Source of the DNA: an uncultured Bacillus sp.
GTDB lineage: Bacteria; Bacillota; Bacilli; Bacillales; DSM-1321
NCBI GenBank assembly: GCA_934215995.1
Contig: CAKQBC010000156.1
Span: 1-6,011 of the forward strand
Direction: 5' to 3'
DNA length: 6,011 bases
The notes under the pieces were generated by a model that worked only from the letters and a program-made list of their open reading frames with translations, ran no database searches and was not told the origin of the DNA. The translations under genes and the position numbers were made by a program. Each line of letters starts with the position of its first letter. Position 1 is the first letter of the stretch. Positions 1-6,011 of the stretch are shown here, piece by piece.

Positions 1-898
1 CAATCATCCTAATGAAGTGAACGAACTCTTCAGCCAGGTAAGACGAAACAATATGGCAAAATCGGCAATTGAAGGAGCAATTTGGGATCTTTATGCGAAA
101 AAACAAGGGAAAACTCTTGCCAAAGCAGTCGGTGGATCGAAGAAAACGATTTCTGTAGGAGTAAGTATCGGTATTCAGGAAACAAAGGAACAGCTTGTGG
201 AAGAAGTCGGGAAGAAACTTGCGGAAGGATTCCGAAAAATTAAAATTAAGATAAAGCCTGGGAAAGACATTGAAATGTTACGGGCGATCAGGAAAGAGTA
301 TGGCAATATCCCAATGATGGCAGATGCCAATTCAGCTTATACGCTGGATGACATCGAACTTTTTAAGGAAATGGATGAATTAGGGTTGATAATGTTTGAG
401 CAGCCGCTTGCCCATGATGATATCATTGACCATGCTATTCTGCAAAAGGCAATTAAGACACCAATCTGTCTGGATGAAAGCATACATTCTGCTGAAGATG
501 CCAGAAAAGCAATTGAATTGGGAAGCTGCAAGATTATCAATATTAAAATTGGAAGAGTCGGAGGAATCTCTGAATCCATCAAGATCCATAATCTATGCAA
601 AGAAAACGGGGTTCCAGTCTGGTGCGGAGGTATGCTTGAATCCGGAGTTGGTCGTGCCCATAACCTGGCTATCACAAGTTTAGATAACTTTACGATTCCA
701 GGAGATACGGCCCCTTCTGCCCGCTATTGGAAACAAGACATCATCGAACCGGCTATTGTAATGGATGATAAAGGAGAAATTAAAGTCTCTGAATTTCCAG
801 GATTAGGATATTCGATCAACAAACAGGCATTGAATCAGTATACTGTTTCTTATGAGACATATAGCTTAGAGGGAGAATTACATGCGGGCCGCTTATAA
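1..898 (+). CDS. N-acylamino acid racemase / o-succinylbenzoate synthase family enzyme (5' partial)
   Basis: This is the C-terminal 298 residues of an enolase-superfamily enzyme. The frame is already open at base 2 and runs off the left edge; family members are about 370 residues, so roughly 70 are missing, and the GTG at 17 is an internal Val rather than a start. The full active-site set is visible: a KxKIxPG motif with the catalytic Lys at 248-250, metal ligands Asp in ADAN (323), Glu in FEQP (398) and Asp in LDES (473), and the second acid/base Lys in IKIGRVGG (545). The GMLESGVGRA segment closes the barrel. The family either makes o-succinylbenzoate for menaquinone or racemises N-acyl (N-succinyl) amino acids. 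An Arg three residues after the second Lys, and the overlapping M20 deacylase gene with no men gene in view, favour the racemase role by inference. Family assignment is firm; substrate is not. Confidence 0.92.
   Translation, partial: NHPNEVNELFSQVRRNNMAKSAIEGAIWDLYAKKQGKTLAKAVGGSKKTISVGVSIGIQETKEQLVEEVGKKLAEGFRKIKIKIKPGKDIEMLRAIRKEYGNIPMMADANSAYTLDDIELFKEMDELGLIMFEQPLAHDDIIDHAILQKAIKTPICLDESIHSAEDARKAIELGSCKIINIKIGRVGGISESIKIHNLCKENGVPVWCGGMLESGVGRAHNLAITSLDNFTIPGDTAPSARYWKQDIIEPAIVMDDKGEIKVSEFPGLGYSINKQALNQYTVSYETYSLEGELHAGRL
868..875 (+). promoter_or_regulatory. Ribosome binding site inside the end of the racemase gene
   Basis: AGAGGGAG lies six bases before the ATG at 882, within the last codons of the upstream gene. 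It fixes the amidohydrolase start and, with the 17-base overlap of the two frames, suggests translational coupling. Confidence 0.75.
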
Positions 899-2030
899 CG
901 TTACACATATAAGCGACAGAGTAATGGAGATATTTAATCACCTTCACGCAAACCCCGAAATAAGCTGGGAGGAAACAGAAACAACAAAGTATGTGGCAGA
1001 GACGCTTCAAGGTCTGGGGTATAGGGTCACAACTTTTGATGATTGTACCGGTGTAATAGCGGAAATAGGAAAAGGAAAACCAACGGTCGGACTTAGAACG
1101 GATATGGATGCCTTATGGCAAAAAGTCGATGGCAAGTGGCAGGCCAACCATTCATGCGGGCATGATGCCCATATGTCGATGGGGTTGGGAGTGGCAATGA
1201 TGTTAAAAGACTTGCCTTTGCCAGGAACAGTCAGATTAATCTTTCAGCCTGCTGAAGAAAAAGGGGCAGGTGCCCTGAAGATGATAGAAAAGAAAGTGAT
1301 TGATGACCTGGACTATTTGTTTGGTGTACATCTCCGTCCTGAACTTGAAGTACCGGACGGAAAAGCTGCGCCCGCCATTGTTCATGGAGCTGGTGAGATT
1401 ATCTGCGGGAAAATTATTGGGGAAGACGGCCATGGTGGACGCCCGCACTTAGGGGCTAATGCGATTGAAGTAGCCTCAGCTATTGTGGAACAAATGAAAG
1501 GTGTATACCTTAACCCGCTGGTTCCTTATTCCGTCAAGATGACGAAGTTGATGGCAGGGGGAGAAAACGGTAATATCATACCCGGTAATGCAGAGTTCAC
1601 CATTGATTTACGGGCACAGACAAACGTTGTACGCAGGAAGCTTAAAGAAAGATTGATAAAAATCATTGATAACCTTGCAGATTTATATGAAGTGAAGATT
1701 ACATATTATACAGAGTCGCAAATGGTAGCCGCTGAAGTTAATGAAGAAGCGCAAGCAATTATGGCTGAGGCGATTGATGAAGTGCTGGGTAAGGAAAATG
1801 TTGCACCTCCGAGTATATCAACTGGATGTGAGGATTTTCATAATTATAGTGTTCAACGCCCGAATGTAAAGACAACTATGTTAGGGCTTGGCTGTGGCTT
1901 GACACCGGGTTTGCATCATCCGTATATGACATTTAATAGTGATGCCCTCATGTCAGGGGTTGATATATTAACAAAGTCAATCTTAAAGGCATTTGATAGA
2001 ATGCAGATTAATAAAATGGAAGAAGAATAA
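882..2030 (+). CDS. M20-family (M20D-type) metal-dependent amidohydrolase / N-acyl amino acid deacylase
   Basis: A complete 382-residue protein of normal length for M20D amidohydrolases, the group that includes hippurate, IAA-amino acid and N-acetyl-diaminopimelate hydrolases. Visible motifs are RTDMDAL (72-78), SCGHDAH (91-97), QPAEE (122-126), FGVH (147-150), the lid/dimerisation segment GHGGRPHLGANAI (183-195), CEDF (316-319) and LHHP (344-347). By analogy with plant ILL2-type enzymes the metal ligands are Cys92, His94, Glu126, His150 and His345, with Glu125 as general base; all are present, so the enzyme should be active. There is no signal peptide, so it is cytoplasmic. The ATG at 882 has a good Shine-Dalgarno site and overlaps the racemase gene by 17 bases. 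The pairing suggests that it removes the acyl (likely succinyl) group from the L-isomer made by the racemase, releasing the free amino acid. The acyl group and side chain cannot be read from sequence. Confidence 0.9.
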   Translation: MRAAYNVTHISDRVMEIFNHLHANPEISWEETETTKYVAETLQGLGYRVTTFDDCTGVIAEIGKGKPTVGLRTDMDALWQKVDGKWQANHSCGHDAHMSMGLGVAMMLKDLPLPGTVRLIFQPAEEKGAGALKMIEKKVIDDLDYLFGVHLRPELEVPDGKAAPAIVHGAGEIICGKIIGEDGHGGRPHLGANAIEVASAIVEQMKGVYLNPLVPYSVKMTKLMAGGENGNIIPGNAEFTIDLRAQTNVVRRKLKERLIKIIDNLADLYEVKITYYTESQMVAAEVNEEAQAIMAEAIDEVLGKENVAPPSISTGCEDFHNYSVQRPNVKTTMLGLGCGLTPGLHHPYMTFNSDALMSGVDILTKSILKAFDRMQINKMEEE

Positions 2031-2091
2031 TCTCTTAGGTGAATCAAAGAATTGTATATGCCGTTTTTTTATCATTACCAAAATACGAGGG

Positions 2092-2125
2092 AAGGCTCCT
2101 AAAATACAGGAGCCTTTTTCTTTTT
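2092..2125 (+). terminator. Intrinsic terminator of the racemase-amidohydrolase operon
   Basis: A perfect 9-bp stem (AAGGCTCCT at 2092-2100 with AGGAGCCTT at 2108-2116) with a 7-base loop runs into TTTTTCTTTTT. It lies 61 bases past the amidohydrolase stop and separates that operon from the importer genes downstream. Confidence 0.9.
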
Positions 2126-2341
2126 AACTTGAGAGATATACAAAAATGCATATTCCGACCTATTTTTAGCATTTGTGCAATTGGGTATATATAGTGCATC
2201 ATTGAAGGCCCAAAGGAATCAGAAAGGAGTGGGAGGAGGGAATCAGTTGAAAAGGAAGGGTCGGCAGATGAGATAAAAAAGCAGAGGTACATAAGAAAGA
2301 TAGATAGAGAGATGGAAGATTTGGATGAAGGGGTGGCTTGT
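2126..2341 (+). promoter_or_regulatory. Leader region of the importer operon (promoter presumed, not clearly seen)
   Basis: The gap between the two operons (2031-2341, 311 bases) holds the terminator and then this stretch. Its first part is A/T-rich. The best, but weak, sigma-A-like match is TTTAGC (2165-2170), a 17-base spacer, then TATATA (2188-2193); a second poor candidate is TTGAGA (2129-2134) with TATTCC (2151-2156). From about 2204 the DNA becomes strikingly purine-rich: 102 of 130 bases in 2211-2340 by hand count. It contains Shine-Dalgarno-like runs near 2221-2229 and 2233-2240. I see no catabolite-responsive (cre) element or strong operator palindrome. The importer promoter probably lies here because the terminator just upstream blocks read-through, but its exact position is not supported. 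Confidence 0.35.
2328..2333 (+). promoter_or_regulatory. Ribosome binding site choosing the TTG start at 2342
   Basis: AAGGGG, followed by TGG, sits eight bases before TTG 2342, a proper spacing. The in-frame ATG at 2312 has only a weak GATAGAGAG run before it. The TTG also gives a normal-length lipoprotein signal peptide, so it is the preferred start. Confidence 0.6.
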
Positions 2342-3586
2342 TTGAAAAAGAGACATATTTGGTTCATAACGTTACTATTGGTGCTTGCCGGCATTTTGGC
2401 CGGCTGTTCGTCAAGTGAAGGGGATGCAAACGGCAAAACGGAAATCAGCTTCATCCACTGGCGCGGCGAAGATAATGACGTCTTTAAGGAATTGATCAAA
2501 AAGTTTGAAAGCGAGAACGAAAATATAAAGGTCAACATGAAAGTGTATCCTTCCGAGCAGTACCAATCGACTGCACAGACACTTCTGAAAGATGGGTCGG
2601 TCGGGGACGTGTTTGCGGCATTCCCGGGGTCCCAATTCAACATTATCAATAAAGCAGGCCTGTTCACCGATTTGTCGGGTGAGGAATTTGTCGGCAATTT
2701 CAACGAGAGCCTGATAGAAGCAGGAAAGGGTGATGACGGAAAACAGCTCGCACTGCCTTATCAGCTTGTATTCAACCAGCCGATCTATAATGCCGGCATT
2801 TTTGAGGAACTGAACCTTGAACCGCCGAGCGATTGGGAAGGGTTCCTTGCACTTTGCGAAACGCTGAAGGAAAACGGCTATATACCGATCGCCTTCCCGG
2901 GTGCCGACATCGGACCGGGGCAGTTCATGAACAGCATGATGATGAACAATGCGCCTGAGGAAGACATCTTTGATCAGCTGATGGCTGGTGATGCGAAACT
3001 GACGGATGAATGGTGGGTCAAAACATTGGAGCAGTTCAAGGAGCTCCAGGATAAAGGATATATTCAGGAAAACGCCCTCGGGACCAAGCATGATGGCGCA
3101 ATCGCCTTAATGGCCCAGGAAAAGGCAGCTATGCTTGCGACCGGTTCTTATGCGATGGCAAGCGTGAAGGCGCAAAATCCGGACATCAAGTTCCAGATGC
3201 TCGCTCCGATCACGGTGCCGGAGAGTGAGGCGGTTTACGAAGGAATCCATACAACGACCTTCATGCTAGCGGTGAACAGCAAATCGGAAAATCAGGAAGA
3301 AGCGAAGAAGTTCATTGAATTCCTGAGCAAACCGGAAAACGCCACTGTATATGCGAATGAAACCGGGCAGCACCTTACAATCAATGACGTGACATACGAG
3401 TCAGAAGAATTGAAGGATACGGCCGAATGGGCGGATAAAAAGACACGATTCCATCCGCGTTACCTCATACCGAGCGTGGAAGTGGAAAAGGCTGTGATTG
3501 GCTCAATCCAGGATGTCGTGGGGGGAACTGACCCTGAAGAGGCAGCGGAAAAAGCCCAGGATATTGTGAAAGGACATATAAAGTAA
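2342..3586 (+). CDS. ABC transporter substrate-binding lipoprotein, carbohydrate type (family 1)
   Basis: From the TTG start this is 414 residues, the usual size for family 1 (MsmE/MalE-like) binding proteins. The N-terminus has basic residues (KKRH), a hydrophobic core and the lipobox LAGC, with Cys22 as the lipidated first mature residue, so the protein is tethered outside the membrane. The mature protein opens with a typical first strand (ISFIHW), then VFKELIKKFESEN and IKVNMKVYPSEQY. Near the C-terminus the TTTFMLAVNSKSENQEEAKKF region is the familiar hinge and helix of this family. It should bind a sugar or oligosaccharide and deliver it to the two permeases encoded next. An ATG at 2312 would add ten residues (MEDLDEGVAC) ahead of the signal peptide and is judged wrong. 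The antisense strand also stays open through much of this gene, which I treat as a coding shadow. The substrate is not identifiable; sugars are usual for the family. Confidence 0.92.
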   Translation: MKKRHIWFITLLLVLAGILAGCSSSEGDANGKTEISFIHWRGEDNDVFKELIKKFESENENIKVNMKVYPSEQYQSTAQTLLKDGSVGDVFAAFPGSQFNIINKAGLFTDLSGEEFVGNFNESLIEAGKGDDGKQLALPYQLVFNQPIYNAGIFEELNLEPPSDWEGFLALCETLKENGYIPIAFPGADIGPGQFMNSMMMNNAPEEDIFDQLMAGDAKLTDEWWVKTLEQFKELQDKGYIQENALGTKHDGAIALMAQEKAAMLATGSYAMASVKAQNPDIKFQMLAPITVPESEAVYEGIHTTTFMLAVNSKSENQEEAKKFIEFLSKPENATVYANETGQHLTINDVTYESEELKDTAEWADKKTRFHPRYLIPSVEVEKAVIGSIQDVVGGTDPEEAAEKAQDIVKGHIK

Positions 3587-3591
3587 CAATT

Positions 3592-3621
3592 CAATCAGCG
3601 GGGCAACCTTCCCGCTGATTG
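3592..3621 (+). promoter_or_regulatory. Strong intergenic hairpin after the binding-protein gene
   Basis: A perfect 11-bp stem (CAATCAGCGGG at 3592-3602 with CCCGCTGATTG at 3611-3621) with loop GCAACCTT starts five bases after the lipoprotein stop. No T-tract follows, so it is a poor intrinsic terminator. It more likely protects the 3' end of the lipoprotein message, giving more binding protein than permease, as the repetitive elements between malE and malF do in Escherichia coli. That role is inference. Confidence 0.7.
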
Positions 3622-3730
3622 TTGGTTGCAATGCTTTTCCTCTCCATGCAGCCGCTACTATTCCATAAAGCCGGCAGTTGCGGGGGAAAAGGGAACCCGC
3701 TGATCGACGGGCAGCTTTTTGTCCGCTGAT
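3612..3730 (+). repeat. Three direct copies of CCGCTGAT
   Basis: CCGCTGAT occurs at 3612-3619, 3697-3704 and 3723-3730. The first two are preceded by C. Inverted copies are at 3594-3601 (ATCAGCGG) and, partly, in the palindrome at 3728-3735. Three direct copies of an 8-mer within 119 bases are unlikely by chance and give several alternative pairings. Confidence 0.6.
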
Positions 3731-3735
3731 CAGCG
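3698..3735 (+). promoter_or_regulatory. Long hairpin just upstream of the first permease gene
   Basis: Bases 3698-3713 pair with 3720-3735 over 16 positions (one A-C mismatch, two G-T wobbles), leaving loop GCTTTT. Its right arm ends 16 bases before the permease Shine-Dalgarno site at 3752. It contains the perfect 12-base palindrome CGCTGATCAGCG (3724-3735). It could moderate permease expression or act as an RNA-processing or binding site; function is not shown by the sequence. Confidence 0.6.
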
Positions 3736-3767
3736 CCATACATACAGGGTGAAGGGAGAGCCACGGC

Positions 3768-4643
3768 ATGAAACAAACGAAATCCCTCTTTTTTTTCATC
3801 ATACCGGGATTGATCTTTTATTTGGTGTTTTTTATGTATCCGACCGTCAGCGCTTTGTATTATTCGTTCACGGATTGGGACGGGCTTACCGCTGAGTACA
3901 ATTTTGTCGGTGTTGACAACTACGTTAATATTTTCACAAACGATTCGATTTTCATGAAGGCTTTGACGAACAATGTCAAATTCATGTTTGTTGTTGTGAT
4001 TCTGCAAACCGTTTTTTCATTATTGTTTGCGATGTTCCTTATCAAAAATACGAGGACGAATGTTTTTTTGCGGGCACTGTACTTCTTTCCGACGATTCTT
4101 TCCTCGGTTTCCGTAGCGTTCATTTGGTCCTTCATGTACGACCCGAACCTCGGTCTGATCAACACATTCCTCACCGGAATCAACATGGATTGGCTAGCGA
4201 TGAACTGGCTTGGCGACCAGGATATCGCCATCTATTCGATCGCCCTCGTGCAGGTATGGTTCCATACCGGGCAGATGCTGATTGTCTTTGTGGCCGGCCT
4301 GCAGGCTATTCCCCAGGAAATGTATGAGGTGGCGAAAATGGAGGGGGCCTCGAGATGGCAGATTTTCCGTAAGGTCACTTGGCCGCTCGTCGCGCCTGCT
4401 GCGACAATCGCGGTCGCTTATACGACGATCCAGTCGTTTAAGGCATTCGACCTCATTTTTGCAATGACCCAGGGAGGGCCGAACTATTCGACAGAAATTC
4501 TGGCCACCCTTATTTATTCGACAGCATTCAGGGGCTTCAAGTTCGGCTATGCTTCGGCGGAATCAATCATTTTCATGATTGTGATCGGCTTGATCACCTT
4601 TTTCCAATTCAGGCTTCTGAAAGCCAACAGGGTCGACTATTAG
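3768..4643 (+). CDS. Carbohydrate ABC transporter permease, MalF/MsmF type
   Basis: A 291-residue integral membrane protein, typical of the shorter MalF-like permeases of Gram-positive sugar importers. Six hydrophobic segments can be read, about residues 7-30, 67-92, 101-123, 152-180, 206-225 and 262-283. Between segments four and five lies the cytoplasmic EAA loop (EMYEVAKMEGASRWQIFRK, 184-202), the docking site for the ATPase, with the conserved Gly193 and Pro206. The MTQGGP motif (233-238) before the last segments is also typical. The ATG at 3768 follows AAGGGAG at 3752-3758 with a nine-base gap. It forms a channel heterodimer with the product of the next gene and receives substrate from the lipoprotein encoded upstream. 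The 181-base structured gap before it may lower its expression relative to the binding protein. Confidence 0.93.
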   Translation: MKQTKSLFFFIIPGLIFYLVFFMYPTVSALYYSFTDWDGLTAEYNFVGVDNYVNIFTNDSIFMKALTNNVKFMFVVVILQTVFSLLFAMFLIKNTRTNVFLRALYFFPTILSSVSVAFIWSFMYDPNLGLINTFLTGINMDWLAMNWLGDQDIAIYSIALVQVWFHTGQMLIVFVAGLQAIPQEMYEVAKMEGASRWQIFRKVTWPLVAPAATIAVAYTTIQSFKAFDLIFAMTQGGPNYSTEILATLIYSTAFRGFKFGYASAESIIFMIVIGLITFFQFRLLKANRVDY

Positions 4644-4653
4644 GAGGGGGACT

Positions 4654-5469
4654 ATGGGATATAAATTCACGAAAACAGGCTTGCTGCTTTTATATGCATT
4701 GCTTGTCATCATACCGATATTCGCAATCTTCATCACAACATTCAAGAAACCGGCGGAAGTCTATGAAAACATCCTCGGCCTGCCGGAATCATTCAGTTTC
4801 GAGAACTACACAGCGATGTTCCAGGACCAGTCGATGGCTGTTTATTTTAAAAACAGCATAATCGTGACACTTGTGTCCGTCCTGGTGACGCTGTTCCTGG
4901 CGAGCCTGATCGCTTTTGCAATCACAAGTATGCGGGGCTGGATGGGGAATCTCGTTTTTTCCTTTTTCACGCTGGGAATGATGGTTCCGGCTCAGGTCAA
5001 TATGATTCCGCTTTATCAGCTCGTGTTTGATCTAGGGCTGACGAACAGCCTGATCGGGCTGATCTTAGTCAATATCTCAGTCACGATGCCGATTGCCGTT
5101 TTCATTCTGGCAGGCTTCATGAAGTCGCTTCCGGTGACCTTGTTCGAGGCAGGCGTGATGGACGGGGCTTCGAATTGGCAGATGTATGCGAAGGTTGCCA
5201 TCCCGCTGTCACTGCCTTCCCTGGCGGCAACGGCCATCTTCCTGTTCGTGATCAACTGGAATGATCTGCTCTATCCGCTTCTGTTCATCACAGACGACCA
5301 ATTTAAGACATTGCCGCTTGCCTTGCTGGAGTTCCAAGGTGAATACATAACCAATTACCCGATGCTCTTTACGGGGGTTATGATTGCCTCGGCGCCGATG
5401 GTGATCGCTTATGTATTCCTGCAGCGCTACTTTGTAGCGGGTATGACGACAGGTGCCGTGAAGGGCTGA
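4654..5469 (+). CDS. Carbohydrate ABC transporter permease, MalG/MsmG type
   Basis: A 271-residue membrane protein of the usual MalG-family length. Hydrophobic segments are near residues 8-29, 66-91, 98-120, 130-155, 187-204 and 238-258. The EAA loop reads FEAGVMDGASNWQMYAKVAIP (164-184), with the conserved Glu165, Gly171 and Pro184. It is followed by INWNDLLYPLLF (200-211), a family hallmark, and the C-terminus ends in the usual QRYFVAGMTTGAVKG. The start ATG lies ten bases after the previous stop, and its Shine-Dalgarno GGAGGGGG (4643-4650) begins on the last base of that stop codon, so the two permeases should be made in a coupled ratio. It pairs with the MalF-type subunit in the membrane. 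No ATPase gene follows; a shared MsmX-like ATPase is presumed. Confidence 0.94.
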   Translation: MGYKFTKTGLLLLYALLVIIPIFAIFITTFKKPAEVYENILGLPESFSFENYTAMFQDQSMAVYFKNSIIVTLVSVLVTLFLASLIAFAITSMRGWMGNLVFSFFTLGMMVPAQVNMIPLYQLVFDLGLTNSLIGLILVNISVTMPIAVFILAGFMKSLPVTLFEAGVMDGASNWQMYAKVAIPLSLPSLAATAIFLFVINWNDLLYPLLFITDDQFKTLPLALLEFQGEYITNYPMLFTGVMIASAPMVIAYVFLQRYFVAGMTTGAVKG

Positions 5470-5476
5470 TGAATTA

Positions 5477-5517
5477 AAAAGTGGTCTCCGCCTATTTATC
5501 AGGCAGAGACCACTTTT
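5477..5517. terminator. Bidirectional intrinsic terminator between converging genes
   Basis: AAAAGTGGTCTC (5477-5488) pairs perfectly with GAGACCACTTTT (5506-5517); past one C-A mismatch, GCC (5490-5492) pairs with GGC (5502-5504) around a nine-base loop. T-runs follow the stem on both strands, so it can end both the importer operon and the converging permease gene, whose stop codon is at 5521. Confidence 0.92.
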
Positions 5518-5520
5518 GCT

Positions 5521-6011
5521 TTATCCTATCTTGTTTTGGCTGTTGGCACTCAGCGGGTCCGGGTTTACCGGAACGGTTGGTTTCTTGTTCCCCTTCATTT
5601 TATTGGATATCAAATAGATACAGAAGAAGACAGCCGAAACGATAAATGTGAAAATAATTTCAATTCGCATCGAATCAATGAAGAACATGGCGACGATCAA
5701 GGCTACGACACCTGCAATCGTTAAATAGGTAAGGTAAGGGAATAGCCACATTTTCACTTTCAGTTTTTCCGGATTCTCCTTTTCTGTCCTTCTTCTCATG
5801 ATCAATTGCGATACGGCGATAATCAAATAGACGAGCAGGGTGATGGCGCTGCATGAACTGAGCAGGAATGTAAACACTTTATCCGGTGAAACATAGGACA
5901 TGATCACAGCGATATAGGAAAAGAATGTCGCAATCAAAATGGAATAGACGGGCGAGCCGTGCTTATTTGTCTTTAAGAACAGTTTAGGAGCATCTCCTTT
6001 TTGCGCAAGGG
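5521..6011 (-). CDS. gabP: APC-superfamily amino acid permease, GabP-like, C-terminal part (5' partial)
   Basis: The minus-strand frame enters from the right edge and gives 162 complete codons before TAA at 5523-5521. The TTG at 5937-5935 is an internal Leu, not a start, because the homologous frame continues upstream (LAQKGDAPKLFLKTNKHGSP). GabP-type permeases are about 470 residues, so this is the last third, covering roughly transmembrane segments 9-12. Recognisable GabP-like stretches are SYVSPDKVFTFLLSS, YLIIAVSQLIMRRR, KMWLFPYLTYLTI and MFFIDSMR, closely matching my recollection of Bacillus subtilis GabP. It should be a proton-coupled importer of gamma-aminobutyrate or a related amino acid in the cytoplasmic membrane. 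The hydrophilic tail after KMKGNKK is variable in the family. The substrate is inferred from similarity only; another amino acid permease of the same family is possible. Confidence 0.85.
   Translation of the reverse strand, partial: LAQKGDAPKLFLKTNKHGSPVYSILIATFFSYIAVIMSYVSPDKVFTFLLSSCSAITLLVYLIIAVSQLIMRRRTEKENPEKLKVKMWLFPYLTYLTIAGVVALIVAMFFIDSMRIEIIFTFIVSAVFFCIYLISNKMKGNKKPTVPVNPDPLSANSQNKIG

Noticed and set aside
17..19. GTG at 17 as the start of the racemase
   Set aside because: The frame is open to the left edge and the residues before it (NHPNE) fit the family. The N-terminal capping domain would be missing, so the gene is cut by the window edge.
2312..2341. ATG at 2312 as the lipoprotein start
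   Set aside because: It has only a weak ribosome binding site and would put an acidic ten-residue extension before the basic signal-peptide start. TTG 2342 has better spacing to AAGGGG.
2126..2341. Catabolite-responsive element or riboswitch upstream of the importer
   Set aside because: No match near the cre consensus was found, and apart from a chance-level CCGACC/GGTCGG pair no structured RNA was seen in the leader.
2411..3091. Long minus-strand open frame (226 codons) inside the lipoprotein gene, and another at 2044-2703
   Set aside because: Both are antisense to a well-recognised binding-protein gene, show no recognisable domain, and lack a convincing start and ribosome binding site. 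They are coding shadows.
3592..3621. Intrinsic terminator after the lipoprotein gene
   Set aside because: The stem is strong but is followed by TTGGTTGCAATG rather than a T-tract, and the permeases downstream have no evident promoter of their own.
3591..4007. Minus-strand open frames across the intergenic hairpins and permease start (also 3503-3802)
   Set aside because: They overlap a clear plus-strand permease and the structured spacer, and the translations resemble no protein family known to me.
5935..5937. TTG at 5937 (minus strand) as the permease start
   Set aside because: Family-like sequence continues upstream to the window edge, and a start here would remove eight membrane segments.

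Overview
The window looks like chromosomal DNA from a Bacillus-type Firmicute (Bacillaceae). The signs are strong purine-rich Shine-Dalgarno sites at every start, a probable TTG start on a lipoprotein gene, A/T-rich intergenic spacers with classic stem-plus-T-tract terminators, and a GABA-permease tail that reads like Bacillus GabP. The species cannot be fixed from 6 kb.

Left region (1-2125): the 3' part of an enolase-superfamily racemase (MenC / N-acylamino acid racemase type, 5' end outside the window) overlaps by 17 bases a complete M20-family amidohydrolase gene, and the pair ends at a clear intrinsic terminator (2092-2125). Together they suggest racemisation and deacylation of N-acyl (probably N-succinyl) amino acids, the known route from D- to L-amino acids in Geobacillus. 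A biosynthetic MenC role is less likely but not excluded.

Middle region (2126-5517): a purine-rich leader without a convincing promoter precedes a three-gene carbohydrate-type ABC importer operon: a substrate-binding lipoprotein (TTG start at 2342), a MalF-type permease and a MalG-type permease, closed by a bidirectional terminator (5477-5517). The 181-base gap between lipoprotein and first permease carries two strong hairpins and three copies of CCGCTGAT, and is the most unusual non-coding part of the window. No ATPase, regulator or sugar-processing enzyme lies with the importer here, so it probably uses a shared MsmX-type ATPase encoded elsewhere. Its substrate cannot be named.

Right region (5521-6011, minus strand): the C-terminal third of an APC-superfamily amino acid permease, closest by recall to GabP, converging on the importer operon.

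The left genes look visibly more A/T-rich than the importer genes. I found no mobile element, CRISPR array, RNA gene or clearly new biological system. The most useful leads are the structured intergenic region and the orphan importer.
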